A DNA stretch of 64,000 nt from Vagococcus fluvialis bH819 (GTDB lineage: Bacteria > Bacillota > Bacilli > Lactobacillales > Vagococcaceae), in the NCBI RefSeq assembly GCF_900163795.1, contig NZ_FWFD01000015.1:434001-498000 (forward strand). The letters run 5' to 3'. Of this stretch, positions 11,384-20,372 are shown in pieces. The notes beneath the pieces are model-generated. The model ran no database searches. It had not been told where the DNA came from and worked only from the letters and a program-made list of their open reading frames with translations. The stretch's first letter is position 1, and every line of letters begins with the position of its first letter. Position numbers and translations under genes: made by a program.

Positions 11384-13729
11384 ATGAGTAAAAAACGTGT
11401 ATATGAACTTGCAAAAGAATTAGATTTGTCGAGTAAAAATATAGTAGATAAAGCTCATTCCATGGGGATTGATGTAAAAAATCATATGAGTACACTCACT
11501 GATTCTGATATAACTAAGTTAAAACAAACAATGAAAAAAAATACGCAAGTAGAAGAAAAAACAGTAGTAAAAAAAGAAAATGTTTCGAAAGAAGCATCGC
11601 GTTCTACACAAGTAGAAAATAAAGCGAAAAGTAAGGAAAGTCGCGTGAATAAACCAGGGCAACAAAATCGAAGCAATAACACTGCTAATAAACCACAACA
11701 AAATACAAGTACTAACAAACCGAGTGGAACTAAACCAACAAGCACTAATAAACCAAGTACTGGGACTAATCAAACACAACCAGCCTCTAATCAAAATAAA
11801 CCACAGGGAAATGCAGGTGGTTACAAAGGTGGAAATAAACCACAGGGTCGTAGTCAAGGTGGGTATAATAATCCAAACAATCGTTACAAAAAGAACAACC
11901 GTAAAGGTAAAAAAGGTAAGTACCAACCAAGTACTAAACCAGCAGGACCAGCTCGTAAATTTAAAGAATTACCGGAAGTCTTAACTTATACTGAAGGCAT
12001 GAACGTAGCTGATATCGCTAAGAAAATTTATCGTGAACCAGCAGAAATTATCAAAAAATTATTCTTATTAGGTGTAATGGTTAACCAAAATCAACCTTTA
12101 GATAAAGATACAATTGAAATTTTAGCAGCTGATTACGGTATTACACCAGAAGAAAAAATTCAAGAAGATGTGGCTGATATTGATAAATTCTTCGAAGTAG
12201 AAGCAGTTAATGAAGAAAAATTAGTTAACAGACCACCAGTTGTGACAATCATGGGACATGTGGATCATGGTAAAACAACGTTATTAGATACTTTAAGACA
12301 TACAAAAGTTTCTTTAGGCGAAGCTGGGGGAATTACACAACATATTGGTGCTTATCAAGTAGAAGCCAATGGTAAAACAATTACTTTCTTAGATACACCA
12401 GGACATGCTGCCTTTACAAGTATGCGTGCACGTGGAGCTAGTATTACAGATATCACAATCTTAGTTGTAGCAGCTGATGATGGTGTAATGCCTCAAACAG
12501 TTGAAGCGATTAATCATGCAAAAGCTGCTGAGGTACCAATTATTGTGGCAGTTAACAAAATTGATAAACCAGATGCAAACCCAGATCGTGTAATGCAAGA
12601 ATTAAGTGAACATGGCCTAGTTCCTGAAGCATGGGGTGGAGACACTATCTTTGTACCAATTTCTGCTAAATTTGGTGATAATATTGAAGAATTATTAGAA
12701 ATGGTATTGCTTGTTTCAGAAGTTGAAGACTTAGAAGCTGATCCAACACAACGTGCGATTGGTACTGTTATTGAAGCTCGTTTAGATAAGAGTAAAGGAC
12801 CTATCGTGACGTTATTAGTTCAACAAGGTACTTTACGCGTAGGAGATCCAATTGTAGTTGGTAATACACATGGTCGTGTTCGTGTGATGACTAATGATAT
12901 TGGTCGTCGTGATAAAGAAGCTGGACCAGCAACACCAGTTGAAATCACAGGACTTAATGATGTGCCACAAGCTGGTGATCGTTTTGTAACGTTTGAGGAT
13001 GAAAAAACAGCTCGTTCGGCGGGTGAAGAAAGAGCGAAACGCGCTTTATTAGAGCAACGTTCTATGAGTTCACGTGTAACCCTTGACAACTTGTTTGAAA
13101 GTCTTAAAGATGGCGAAATGAAAGAAGTTAACGTGATTATTAAAGCGGACGTTCAAGGTTCTGCTGAAGCGTTAGCAGCAAGTTTAAATAAAATTGATGT
13201 TGAAGGTGTACGTGTTAAAATCGTCCATTCTGCAGTAGGTGCGATTAATGAAAGTGATGTTACTTTAGCTTCAGCAAGTAATGCAATTGTTGTTGGGTTT
13301 AACGTAAGACCAACAATTCAAGCAAGAACTCAAGCAGAGCAAGAAAGTGTTGATATTCGTTTACACCGTATTATCTACAAAGTAATTGAAGAAATCGAAA
13401 CTGCAATGCAAGGGATGCTTGATCCTGAATTTGTTGAGAAAATTACGGGTCAAATGGTTATTCGTGAAACATATTCTGTATCTAAAATTGGTATCATTGC
13501 TGGTTGTTACGTAACAGAAGGTTTCATTCGCCGTGAAAGTGGCGTTCGTTTAATTAGAGATGGCATTGTTATTCATGAAGGTGAATTAGCTAGCTTGAAA
13601 CGTTTTAAAGATGATGCCAAAGAAGTGAAACTAGGCTTCGAATGTGGAGCGACCCTTGAAAAATACAATGATATTAAAGTTGACGATATCATTGAAGGGT
13701 TCGTCATGGAAGAAGTTAAAAGAAAATAA
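11384..13729 (+). CDS. infB: Translation initiation factor IF-2
   Basis: GTPase that brings initiator tRNA to the 30S subunit. The 781 residues open with an IF2_N helix domain (1-55), then an Asn/Gln/Lys/Pro-rich linker (about 70-190) with repeated NKP-type units, a second IF2_N domain (about 205-255), the G domain with GHVDHGKTT (about 291), DTPGHAAF and [10 protein letters not shown], and the C-terminal domains that bind fMet-tRNA. The low-complexity linker gives long meaningless open frames on the minus strand. ATG 11384 follows GGAAGTGA. Confidence 0.98.
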   Translation: MSKKRVYELAKELDLSSKNIVDKAHSMGIDVKNHMSTLTDSDITKLKQTMKKNTQVEEKTVVKKENVSKEASRSTQVENKAKSKESRVNKPGQQNRSNNTANKPQQNTSTNKPSGTKPTSTNKPSTGTNQTQPASNQNKPQGNAGGYKGGNKPQGRSQGGYNNPNNRYKKNNRKGKKGKYQPSTKPAGPARKFKELPEVLTYTEGMNVADIAKKIYREPAEIIKKLFLLGVMVNQNQPLDKDTIEILAADYGITPEEKIQEDVADIDKFFEVEAVNEEKLVNRPPVVTIMGHVDHGKTTLLDTLRHTKVSLGEAGGITQHIGAYQVEANGKTITFLDTPGHAAFTSMRARGASITDITILVVAADDGVMPQTVEAINHAKAAEVPIIVAVNKIDKPDANPDRVMQELSEHGLVPEAWGGDTIFVPISAKFGDNIEELLEMVLLVSEVEDLEADPTQRAIGTVIEARLDKSKGPIVTLLVQQGTLRVGDPIVVGNTHGRVRVMTNDIGRRDKEAGPATPVEITGLNDVPQAGDRFVTFEDEKTARSAGEERAKRALLEQRSMSSRVTLDNLFESLKDGEMKEVNVIIKADVQGSAEALAASLNKIDVEGVRVKIVHSAVGAINESDVTLASASNAIVVGFNVRPTIQARTQAEQESVDIRLHRIIYKVIEEIETAMQGMLDPEFVEKITGQMVIRETYSVSKIGIIAGCYVTEGFIRRESGVRLIRDGIVIHEGELASLKRFKDDAKEVKLGFECGATLEKYNDIKVDDIIEGFVMEEVKRK

Positions 13730-13752
13730 AGTAATTAAGAGGAGTGTTAACG

Positions 13753-14106
13753 ATGGCAAATTATCGTGATCGCCGAGTAGCACAAGAAATCTTAAGAGAA
13801 GTTAATGATATCTTACAAAAAAAAGTAAGAGATCCACGTATTGAAAACGTGACAATTACTGAAGTGCGTGTAACTGGTGACCTTCAACAAGCAACCATTT
13901 ATTATAGTTCTTTAGGAGATAAAGCTTCTGAGATGCAAAAAGTGCAACAAGGATTAGAAAATGCAAGCGGACTTGTTCGTCGAGAAATCGGACATCGTCT
14001 ACAAATATATAAAACACCAGAACTAATTTTCGAAAGAGATAGTTCAGTGGCATATGGTAATCATATTGATGATTTACTAAGAAATTTGAATAAAAAAGAG
14101 TATTAA
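13753..14106 (+). CDS. rbfA: Ribosome-binding factor A
   Basis: Binds the 30S precursor and helps 16S rRNA 5'-end maturation and cold adaptation. The 117 residues have the compact KH-like fold (YRDRRVAQEILREVNDI, then RVTGDLQQATIYYS and LRRELGHRL-like VRREIGHRLQIYKTPEL). I chose ATG 13753, which lies 8 bases after GAGGAG; a GTG at 13744 overlaps that ribosome site. Last gene of the operon. Four bases after its stop the structured repeat array begins. Confidence 0.95.
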   Translation: MANYRDRRVAQEILREVNDILQKKVRDPRIENVTITEVRVTGDLQQATIYYSSLGDKASEMQKVQQGLENASGLVRREIGHRLQIYKTPELIFERDSSVAYGNHIDDLLRNLNKKEY

Positions 14107-14110
14107 AGCA

Positions 14111-14416
14111 GAGTGAAGAAAAAGGCGTTCAGCTCTAAGCAACTGGAGAAAATAAAAAATAATTCGTGTTTTTGAATTAATTTTTATTTTTGAAGTTGTC
14201 GCAGGAGTTGCCTTTTGAATCCAGACTACAAAGAGTGAATAAAAAATCGTTTTGCTCTGAGTAACTGGAGCTAAGCTCAAACAATCCGCTCTTTGGATTG
14301 ATTGAGTTTAGTGAAGTTACCGAAGGAGCAGATTTTTTCTTCCGGATTACATAGGGTGAATCAAAAATCGTTTAACTCCAAGTAACTGGAGTATCGATTT
14401 TTGATAGCTTATCCAC
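14111..14416 (+). repeat. Tandem array of structured 98-bp repeats (two and a half units)
   Basis: Two full units and a third solo-type unit with a period of about 122 bp. Paired cores are 14119-14216 and 14241-14338 (98 bp each); the last unit starts near 14363. Each begins GTGAA(T/G), A-rich, and has CTC-N10-GGAG; each ends AAGTT, then GGAG, then T-rich, with a conserved linker (CCAGACTACA / CCGGATTACA). Left and right halves pair, and pairs differ compensatorily between units (AAAAGGC/GCCTTTT versus AAAAATC/GATTTTT; GCAACT/AGTTGT versus GTAACT/AGTTAC). The third unit closes as a short hairpin (CAAAAATCG/CGATTTTTG). Inverted copies lie at 20204-20370. No protein is encoded. This accounts for most of the gene-free stretch 14107-14527. 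Confidence 0.85.
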
Positions 14417-14426
14417 TAATACTATA

Positions 14427-14456
14427 AGAGATTGACACTAGTCAGTCTCTTTTTTG
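14427..14456 (+). terminator. Terminator of the rimP-rbfA operon
   Basis: Arms AGAGATTGAC and GTCAGTCTCT around ACTA, followed by TTTTTTG. It lies downstream of the repeat array, so the array would be part of the operon transcript. Confidence 0.8.
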
Positions 14457-14527
14457 TTTTTAAGCAAAAATTACTCAAAATAAATATCTAGTGTGATAGA
14501 ATGTATAAATAATAAGGAGGGATTTAT

Positions 14528-15484
14528 TTGATAAAAAAAATAGGTATTGTGGGAACGGGAGATATCGCAAAACAATTTGTCGCACAACTTGACAAAAATA
14601 AATATGAAATCGTTTCGATGTTTAATCATCGTGAAACATCACTAATCCCTTTTGCGGAAGAAAATGACGTGACAAACTATACAACGGATTATGCAAATTT
14701 TTTAGATAATACTGAGTTAGAGTGTGTTTATATTGGAACACCCAACCAAACACATTATCATTACGCTAAACAAGCTTTGGAAGCAGGTAAGCATGTTCTA
14801 TGTGAGAAAGTCATGGTATTATCTGGAGTCCAAGTCAAAGAGTTATTTGACTTAGCTAAATCTAAAAATTTAGTTTTATTAGAAGCAGTGACTTTATTTT
14901 ATATGCCAATGTATCATGAAGTTAAGAAATTAATCGCAGCCGATAACCTTGGTGAAATCAGTAATGCTAGTGTGATTTTTGGAAGTTGTAAAGAGTATGA
15001 TCCAACTAATCGTTTTTTCTCCAAAGAGCTAGGCGGAGGAGCCTTATTTGATATTGGAACATATGCGTTATCTGCGGCAGTTTATTTACTTGGAACAGAT
15101 TTGAACTTTGTAACAAGTGATGTGGAACTTGCGCCCACTGGTGTGGATGAAAAATCTATGACACTACTTAAGACTCCAAAGGGTGTTCAAGCAAGTGTCA
15201 TGATTTCCTTTAGAGGCAAGATGCCTAAACAAGTTGTCTTAACAGGTGACAAAGGTTTTTTGAAAATTGACGACTTCCCTCGAGCGGAAGAGGGAACAAT
15301 TTTTTACAATGATGGTCAAACCAAAGTTGTTAATCTAGGTAATGGAAGAGACGTCTTCACTTACGAGATGGATTTATTAAATGACTATGCTGTTGGTAAA
15401 GTTGAAGGAATTGATATAAGAGAAGTAACCGAACACGTGATTTCATTAATGGACGAGATGCGTGCTTCTTGGGGAATTAACTAA
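14528..15484 (+). CDS. Gfo/Idh/MocA-family NAD(P)-dependent oxidoreductase
   Basis: Probable sugar or polyol dehydrogenase; the substrate cannot be told. The 318 residues begin with a Rossmann motif (KIGIVGTGDIAKQ) followed by a C-terminal substrate domain with GGGALFDIGTYALS. The family's EKP motif near residue 95 reads EKV (LCEKVMVLSG), an unusual change. The start is TTG 14528 with AGGAGG about 7 bases upstream; no better ATG exists. A TAGAAT -10 box at 14497 may drive it. The next gene follows at 21 bp, so the two probably form one unit. Confidence 0.85.
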   Translation: MIKKIGIVGTGDIAKQFVAQLDKNKYEIVSMFNHRETSLIPFAEENDVTNYTTDYANFLDNTELECVYIGTPNQTHYHYAKQALEAGKHVLCEKVMVLSGVQVKELFDLAKSKNLVLLEAVTLFYMPMYHEVKKLIAADNLGEISNASVIFGSCKEYDPTNRFFSKELGGGALFDIGTYALSAAVYLLGTDLNFVTSDVELAPTGVDEKSMTLLKTPKGVQASVMISFRGKMPKQVVLTGDKGFLKIDDFPRAEEGTIFYNDGQTKVVNLGNGRDVFTYEMDLLNDYAVGKVEGIDIREVTEHVISLMDEMRASWGIN

Positions 15485-15505
15485 AAAAGGGATAGGGTGT
15501 TAAGT

Positions 15506-16594
15506 ATGAAAAAAGTATAAGCAATTGAGAATATTATTAGTTTATCAAACCTTTATGGTGTCTCAGGCTTTGAAGATGATGTGGTGAAGTATGTTAGAAA
15601 TCAGTGGGATACACTTGGTGAGACTGATACAGATGGGATTAAGAATTTATATTTAAATGCAGCGACTAAAGATTCATCTAAACTAAGAGTTCAACTAGAC
15701 GCTCATAGTGATGAAGTGGGCTTTATTGTGCAAGCGATTAAGCCAAACGGTCTACTCCAATTTTTAACTTTAGGTGGCTGGGTTCCGAGTAATATTGCAG
15801 CTCAAAAAGTTAAAGTTAAAAATACTAAAGGTGAGTACATTCAGGGAATAGTTACGAGTAAACCACCTCATTTTATGTCAGAAGAGGAACGTGCCAAGGG
15901 ACTTAGTAATGCTTCTCTATCAATTGATATTGGGGCAAAATCTAAGGAGGATGCGGAAGAGCGTTTTTCAATTAGAATGGGGTGTCCTGTAATTCCTGAT
16001 GTTGTTTGCGAATACAATGAAGTGACAAATTTATTTATAGGTAAAGGCTTTGACTGCCGGATTGGTGTAGCCTGTATGATGGATGTTTTGGATGAAGTAA
16101 AAGAAGAGAAGTTACCTTTTGAATTAGTCAGTACCTTAACTGCGCAAGAAGAAGTTGGTTTACGCGGCGCTGAAGTAGCGGCAAAAAAAGTTGAAGCTGA
16201 CTTAGCGATTGTTTTTGAAGGTTGCCCAGCAGATGATACTTCCTCTGAAGATTACATGATTCAATCAGCTTTGGGTGAAGGTCCGATGTTACGCTATTTC
16301 GATGTGTCTATGATTACGAATCCTGAATTCCAAAATTATGTCATTGATTTAGCTAATAAACACAATATCCCGCTTCAAGTATCAGTGAGAAGTGGTGGTG
16401 GTACGAATGGCGCATCCTTTAATCGTTACAACGGAGCACCTGCGATTGTGGTGGGAATTCCTGTTAGATACGCTCATACTCATCATTGTTATGTTGATTA
16501 TCATGATTATGAAGCAGCTAAAAAGTTAGTGGTGACTTTATTGAAAGAGTTAACAAAAGAAAAATTAGCGGATTTAGTGAAACCGTTGGGATAA
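15506..16594 (+). pseudogene. M42-family glutamyl/deblocking aminopeptidase gene with an early stop codon
   Basis: Cobalt/zinc aminopeptidase of the tetrahedral M42 family. ATG 15506 is in frame with the whole gene but codon 5 is TAA (15518-15520). The sequence after the stop still reads as the normal family N-terminus (LSNLYGVSGFEDDVVKYV), and the rest is intact: DAHSDEVGF metal site, TAQEEVGLRGAEV catalytic glutamate, and the final VRYAHTHH. Translation could restart only at GTG 15581, which loses the first conserved helix. So this is either a nonsense mutation or an assembly error in one base. Everything downstream looks under selection, which suggests a recent event. Confidence 0.75.
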
Positions 16595-16596
16595 CA

Positions 16597-16634
16597 AAAA
16601 ACCTACTTCTCAAATATTGAGAAGTAGGTTTTTT
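16597..16634. terminator. Bidirectional terminator after the M42 gene
   Basis: Arms ACCTACTTCTC and GAGAAGTAGGT around AAATATT with A6 before and T6 after, between convergent genes. Confidence 0.9.
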
Positions 16635-16927
16635 CACATCAAATATTTAAACCGTTTTTCCGATCTCTTCTGTACCCATCCAATCACCAAACAAATTCCC
16701 CAATAAATGAGTGCGACTAAAACATACATGGTCATATAATCAAACTCACATCCACCAACAATTTTAGCTTTTTGGAAAATGTCTAGTACTGTAGTCATTG
16801 CAGCTAGAGAAGAACCTTTAACGATATCCCTTGCCACATTTCCAAGTGAAGGAATCGCAATTCTTAATGCTTGAGGAAAAATAATATCTTTCATGTCTTT
16901 AATAACTATTTTTTGTATCCCTAATGA
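16634..16927 (-). pseudogene. C-terminal remnant of an amino-acid ABC transporter permease
   Basis: An 86-residue open frame matches the last third of a HisM/GlnP-type polar amino-acid permease: FPQALRIAIPSLGN, a further membrane helix (MYVLVALIYWGICLVIG) and a basic tail. Full permeases are about 215-230 residues. Homology continues 11 codons above ATG 16894 to SLG (16919-16927), part of the EAA cytoplasmic loop motif, and is then cut by an in-frame TAA at 16928-16930. The first two thirds, the ATPase and the binding protein are absent here. I read it as a decayed remnant rather than a working gene. Confidence 0.75.
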
Positions 16928-17092
16928 TTATAGGCAATAAAATAAGTAACAGATATTATTTTGATTAAAATTCACTTGGATTAAAATTTTAATCTGTGAA
17001 TCCTTGATTTGATACGATTGTAGATTCTTTTTAGTAAACAAAATTGTTTTATAACTATTTAAAGAGTCTAAATGTTACTTATCAAAATATGG

Positions 17093-17098
17093 TATAAT
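17093..17098 (+). promoter_or_regulatory. Extended -10 promoter before truB
   Basis: TGGTATAAT (TG at 17090-17091, TATAAT at 17093-17098) with no clear -35 box, 36 bp before the truB start. The AT-rich stretch 16931-17092 holds nothing else I can name. Confidence 0.5.
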
Positions 17099-17133
17099 GT
17101 CAAAGTATATTTAAGGAATAGGAGTGTATATAA

Positions 17134-18051
17134 ATGGAAGGAATAATTCCTGTTTGGAAGCCTCGTGGTATGACAAGTCATGATTGCGTATTTAAATTAA
17201 GAAAAATATTGAAAACTAAAAAAGTCGGGCATAGTGGAACCTTAGATCCTGATGTAGATGGAGTTTTACCAATTTGTGTTGGTAAGGGAACCAAAGTAAT
17301 AGAGTACATTCAAGATTCAAATAAAATATATATGGGGGAAGTAACATTAGGATTTTCCACAGAAACAGAAGATGTTAGTGGTGAAGTTGTAGAAATAACC
17401 CCAGTTTTGGCAGAAGTTTCAGTCGAAGAAATCGACAAGATAATGAAAGAGATGACGGGGGAAATCACTCAAATTCCACCAATGTATTCGGCTGTCAAAG
17501 TTAATGGCCGACGTTTATATGACTATGCTAGGAATGGGGAGACTGTTGAGCGTCCAGAAAGAAAAGCCATGATTTATTCATACAATCGGACGACTGAACC
17601 TGTTTTTGATGCGGGGACTCAACAACAAAAATGGCGTTTTGATGTGGATTGTGGAAAAGGTACTTATGTTAGAACTTTAGCAGTTGATACAGGTAAGAAA
17701 TTAGGTTATGCCGCACATATGTCAGATTTAACTAGAATTAAGAGCGGTGGATTCACCAAAGAAGAGTGCTTTACTATGGAAGAAATTGCCCTTTTAATGG
17801 ATTTAGAACGACAAGATAAGTTTCTATACCCAATCGAAAGAGCTGTTGAGGATTTTGTTCAGGTTAATCTAACCGAAGAAATGTATGGAATAATTAAGAA
17901 TGGTTCAGTTGTAGAGAGTAATTTTTTTGATAATTTAGACGTTAATGAGCCAATTGCTTTGTTTTATCAAGAAAAAATTGTTAGTATTTATGGGAAGCAT
18001 CCAACAAAAAGTGGGTTGTTAAAACCAATTAAAGTTTTACGCAACGATTAA
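17134..18051 (+). CDS. truB: tRNA pseudouridine-55 synthase
   Basis: Makes pseudouridine 55 in the T-loop of tRNAs. The 305 residues include the motif GHSGTLDPDVDGVLPICVG, whose Asp (near residue 40) is catalytic, then the YSAVKVNGRRLYDYAR block (about 125) and CGKGTYVRTLAVD (about 187). ATG 17134 follows AGGAG. In most Firmicutes truB-ribF follow rbfA; here they are separated from it by about 3 kb of repeats and accessory genes, so this block may have been inserted into an ancestral rbfA-truB-ribF order. Confidence 0.96.
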   Translation: MEGIIPVWKPRGMTSHDCVFKLRKILKTKKVGHSGTLDPDVDGVLPICVGKGTKVIEYIQDSNKIYMGEVTLGFSTETEDVSGEVVEITPVLAEVSVEEIDKIMKEMTGEITQIPPMYSAVKVNGRRLYDYARNGETVERPERKAMIYSYNRTTEPVFDAGTQQQKWRFDVDCGKGTYVRTLAVDTGKKLGYAAHMSDLTRIKSGGFTKEECFTMEEIALLMDLERQDKFLYPIERAVEDFVQVNLTEEMYGIIKNGSVVESNFFDNLDVNEPIALFYQEKIVSIYGKHPTKSGLLKPIKVLRND

Positions 18052-18063
18052 AGGGGAAAATAA

Positions 18064-19014
18064 ATGCAAGTAATAGAAATACATCATCCATATAAAGAAT
18101 CACAAATTCCAAATGAAGAAGTTATCTTAGTTCTAGGCTTTTTTGACGGAGTTCATTTAGGTCATCAAAAAGTGATTGAAACAGCTAAAAAAGAGGCTAA
18201 AGAAAAAGGCTGTCAATTAGCAGTTATGACATTTAATCACCATCCGTCTGTTGTTTTTCAAAAAGTAGATCATAAAACGATGAAATATATTACAACAATC
18301 GAACAAAAAATAAAACGTATGGAATCAATTGGAGTAGATATTCTCTATGTAATTGAATTCACCTCATCTTTTGCTGGTTTAAAACCTCAAGATTTTGTGG
18401 ATCAATATATTGTTGGGTTACATGCTAAAGTAGCAGTGGCTGGTTTTGATTATACGTATGGTAAAGCAGATGTTGCGAGTATGGTTCAATTGCCTAAATA
18501 TGCTGATGGACGATTTGAAGTCATTGAAGTACCAAAGCAAAAACAAGGTGAAGATAAAATTAGTTCGACTAATATTCGCAAGATGATGGCTATTGGTGAT
18601 ATGGAAGCAGCCAATAAGTTCCTAGGTTATCCTTATGAATTATCAGGCATGGTAATGCACGGGGATAAACGTGGTAGAACATTAGGTTTTCCTACAGCCA
18701 ATATTAAAGTACCACATCATTCGTTACTCCCAGTAGGTGGCGTTTATGCAGTTAAAATCAAGGTTGCAAATACCTGGTACAACGGTATGGCGCAAATCGG
18801 TTACAATATTACCTTTGAGAAAAATCGCCCAATGACAATTGAAGTGAATATTTTAGATTTCAATGAAGATATTTACGGAGAACAAGTGTCCGTTCAGTGG
18901 TGTCATTATTTACGTAAAGAAATGAAGTTTGATGGAGTAGAAGGTTTAGTAAAACAATTAAATCAAGATGAAGCAGATACTAGAGCATACTTTTCAACAC
19001 AAGGTGAGTCGTAA
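18064..19014 (+). CDS. ribF: Bifunctional riboflavin kinase / FAD synthetase
   Basis: Converts riboflavin to FMN and FMN to FAD. The 316 residues have an N-terminal nucleotidyltransferase domain (LGFFDGVHLGHQKVI near 24-38, with the HxGH-type HLGH; SSTNIRKMM near 180) and a C-terminal kinase domain (GRTLGFPTANI near 208; GVYAV). ATG 18064 follows AGGGGA, 12 bp after truB. Its stop codon overlaps the start of hemW (TAATG), so the pair is translationally coupled. Confidence 0.96.
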   Translation: MQVIEIHHPYKESQIPNEEVILVLGFFDGVHLGHQKVIETAKKEAKEKGCQLAVMTFNHHPSVVFQKVDHKTMKYITTIEQKIKRMESIGVDILYVIEFTSSFAGLKPQDFVDQYIVGLHAKVAVAGFDYTYGKADVASMVQLPKYADGRFEVIEVPKQKQGEDKISSTNIRKMMAIGDMEAANKFLGYPYELSGMVMHGDKRGRTLGFPTANIKVPHHSLLPVGGVYAVKIKVANTWYNGMAQIGYNITFEKNRPMTIEVNILDFNEDIYGEQVSVQWCHYLRKEMKFDGVEGLVKQLNQDEADTRAYFSTQGES

Positions 19015-20147
19015 TGACTTCAGCTTATATTCATATTCCATTTTGTGAGCATATTTGTTTTTACTGTGATTTCAACAAAGTTTTTCTTGAAGGGCAACCA
19101 GTGGACGAATATATCCAAGCGCTGATTAAAGAAATCAGGCTAACAAAAGAAAAATATCCTTCTGATGACACAGAAACAATCTATATTGGCGGAGGAACAC
19201 CCACATCTTTATCAGCCAAGCAGTTAGATGCTTTGTTGAAAGGTGTGAGAGAAGAACTACCTTTTGATGATAAAAATGAATTTACTGTTGAAGCTAATCC
19301 TGGTGACTTAACTTTAGAGAAGTTACAAGTTCTACAAAATTATGGGGTCAATCGCTTATCAATGGGAGTGCAATCTTTTGATGATCGTTTATTGAAGAAA
19401 ATTGGTCGTAAACATTCGGTGCAAGATGTCTATGATACCATGAAAATTTTTGATATTGCTGATTTTAGAAATGTAAGTATTGATTTGATTTTTGCGTTAC
19501 CCAATCAAACTTTGGAGAATTTTGAAGATACATTAAATAAAGCATTATCCTTAGATTTACCTCATTATTCAATGTATTCTTTAATCTTAGAGAATAAAAC
19601 CATGTTTTACAATTGGGCAAGACAAGGACGCTTGCATTTACCAGGTATTGATACAGAAGGTGATATGTTTGAGATGGCCATTGATAAAATGACAAAAGCA
19701 GGTAGAAATCAGTATGAGGTTAGTAATTTTTCCAAACCTGGTATGGAAAGTCGACACAATCTTGTTTATTGGAATAATGAGCATTATTATGGCTTGGGAG
19801 CAGGAGCGAGTGGTTATTTAGGCAATGTCCGCTATAAAAATCATGGTCCGATTCAACATTACTTAGGACCTTTAAGAGAAGATAAATTACCAACAATTAC
19901 TATTGATACTTTAACTAAAGAGAATCAAATGGAAGAACAAATGTTTTTAGGTCTTCGTAAAATTGAAGGAATTTCAATCCAGCAATTTGAAAATAAATTT
20001 GAATCTTCTTTGGATAGTGTTTATGGTGAAACGATTACTAAATTAATTAAAGATGAGATGCTTTTTAAAGAAGGCGATCGTCTGGCTCTAACGGATAGAG
20101 GCTTAATTTTAGGAAATGAAGTCTTTAAAGAATTTTTATTAAAATAG
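19014..20147 (+). CDS. hemW: HemW-like radical SAM heme chaperone
   Basis: Formerly called an oxygen-independent coproporphyrinogen oxidase; HemW proteins bind heme and pass it to target proteins. The 377 residues show the radical-SAM cysteines C11, C15 and C18 (FCEHICFYCDF), IYIGGGTPTSL, and the HNLVYW heme-binding motif characteristic of HemW rather than HemN. In the streptococcal and enterococcal lineage it usually serves heme taken from outside, since heme synthesis is absent. Overlaps ribF by one base and ends at a strong terminator. Confidence 0.92.
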   Translation: MTSAYIHIPFCEHICFYCDFNKVFLEGQPVDEYIQALIKEIRLTKEKYPSDDTETIYIGGGTPTSLSAKQLDALLKGVREELPFDDKNEFTVEANPGDLTLEKLQVLQNYGVNRLSMGVQSFDDRLLKKIGRKHSVQDVYDTMKIFDIADFRNVSIDLIFALPNQTLENFEDTLNKALSLDLPHYSMYSLILENKTMFYNWARQGRLHLPGIDTEGDMFEMAIDKMTKAGRNQYEVSNFSKPGMESRHNLVYWNNEHYYGLGAGASGYLGNVRYKNHGPIQHYLGPLREDKLPTITIDTLTKENQMEEQMFLGLRKIEGISIQQFENKFESSLDSVYGETITKLIKDEMLFKEGDRLALTDRGLILGNEVFKEFLLK

Positions 20148-20150
20148 AAT

Positions 20151-20200
20151 AAAGGGACTGTTGCGTAAGTATGAAAACTTACACAACAGTCCCTTTTTTG
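20151..20200. terminator. Terminator after hemW
   Basis: Arms of about 20 bp (AAAGGGACTGTTGCGTAAGT and its near-perfect complement) with loop ATGAAA, followed by T6. Its A-rich 5' side lets it also serve the opposite strand. Confidence 0.9.
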
Positions 20201-20203
20201 TTC

Positions 20204-20370
20204 CTCCAGGTGTGCTTGGAGTTAACCGCCTTTTTCATCACGCTGTTTTTAGTCTGGATTCAAAAGGCAACTCCTACGACAACTTCACAACTAAAAATTA
20301 ATCCAAAAAGCGGGATTATTTTTTTGTTCTTCCAGTTGCTTGGAGTTAACCGCCTTTTTCATCACGCTGT
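20204..20370 (-). repeat. Second cluster of the structured repeat: one full unit and a half unit
   Basis: Read on the minus strand, the full unit has its paired core at 20359-20262, again exactly 98 bp, and a 5' half unit at about 20254-20204. It shares with the 14.1-kb array GTTAACTCCAAGCAACTGGA, the right side GAAGTTGTCGTAGGAGTTGCC and the linker ATCCAGACTA. Pairing is AAAAGGC/GCCTTTT, AACTCC/GGAGTT, GCAACT/AGTTGT, plus an apical stem (ATAATCC/GGATTAAT). The left end of the first unit meets the stop codon of the yfcC-type gene at 20373. A 77-codon plus-strand frame here is a by-product of the repeat. Confidence 0.85.
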
Positions 20371-20372
20371 TT

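Noticed and set aside
11482-11926. Long minus-strand open frames across infB
   Set aside because: They mirror the Asn/Gln/Lys-rich linker of IF-2, are rich in Phe/Leu/Cys, and lack ribosome sites.
14077-14280. A 67-codon minus-strand frame sharing VWIQKATP.TTS with a plus-strand frame at 20171-20404, as if a small protein family
   Set aside because: Both frames lie in the structured repeat; their similarity is that of the repeat DNA. Neither has a ribosome site, and the changes follow base pairing rather than codons.
14107-14527. CRISPR array or rRNA/tRNA cluster
   Set aside because: The repeats are about 122 bp apart, imperfect and internally paired, with no uniform spacers; no cloverleaf or CCA-like ends are seen.
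15581-16594. Intact M42 peptidase starting at GTG 15581
   Set aside because: The family N-terminus (LSNLYGVSGFEDDV) lies upstream of this codon and in frame, and no ribosome site is found before 15581.
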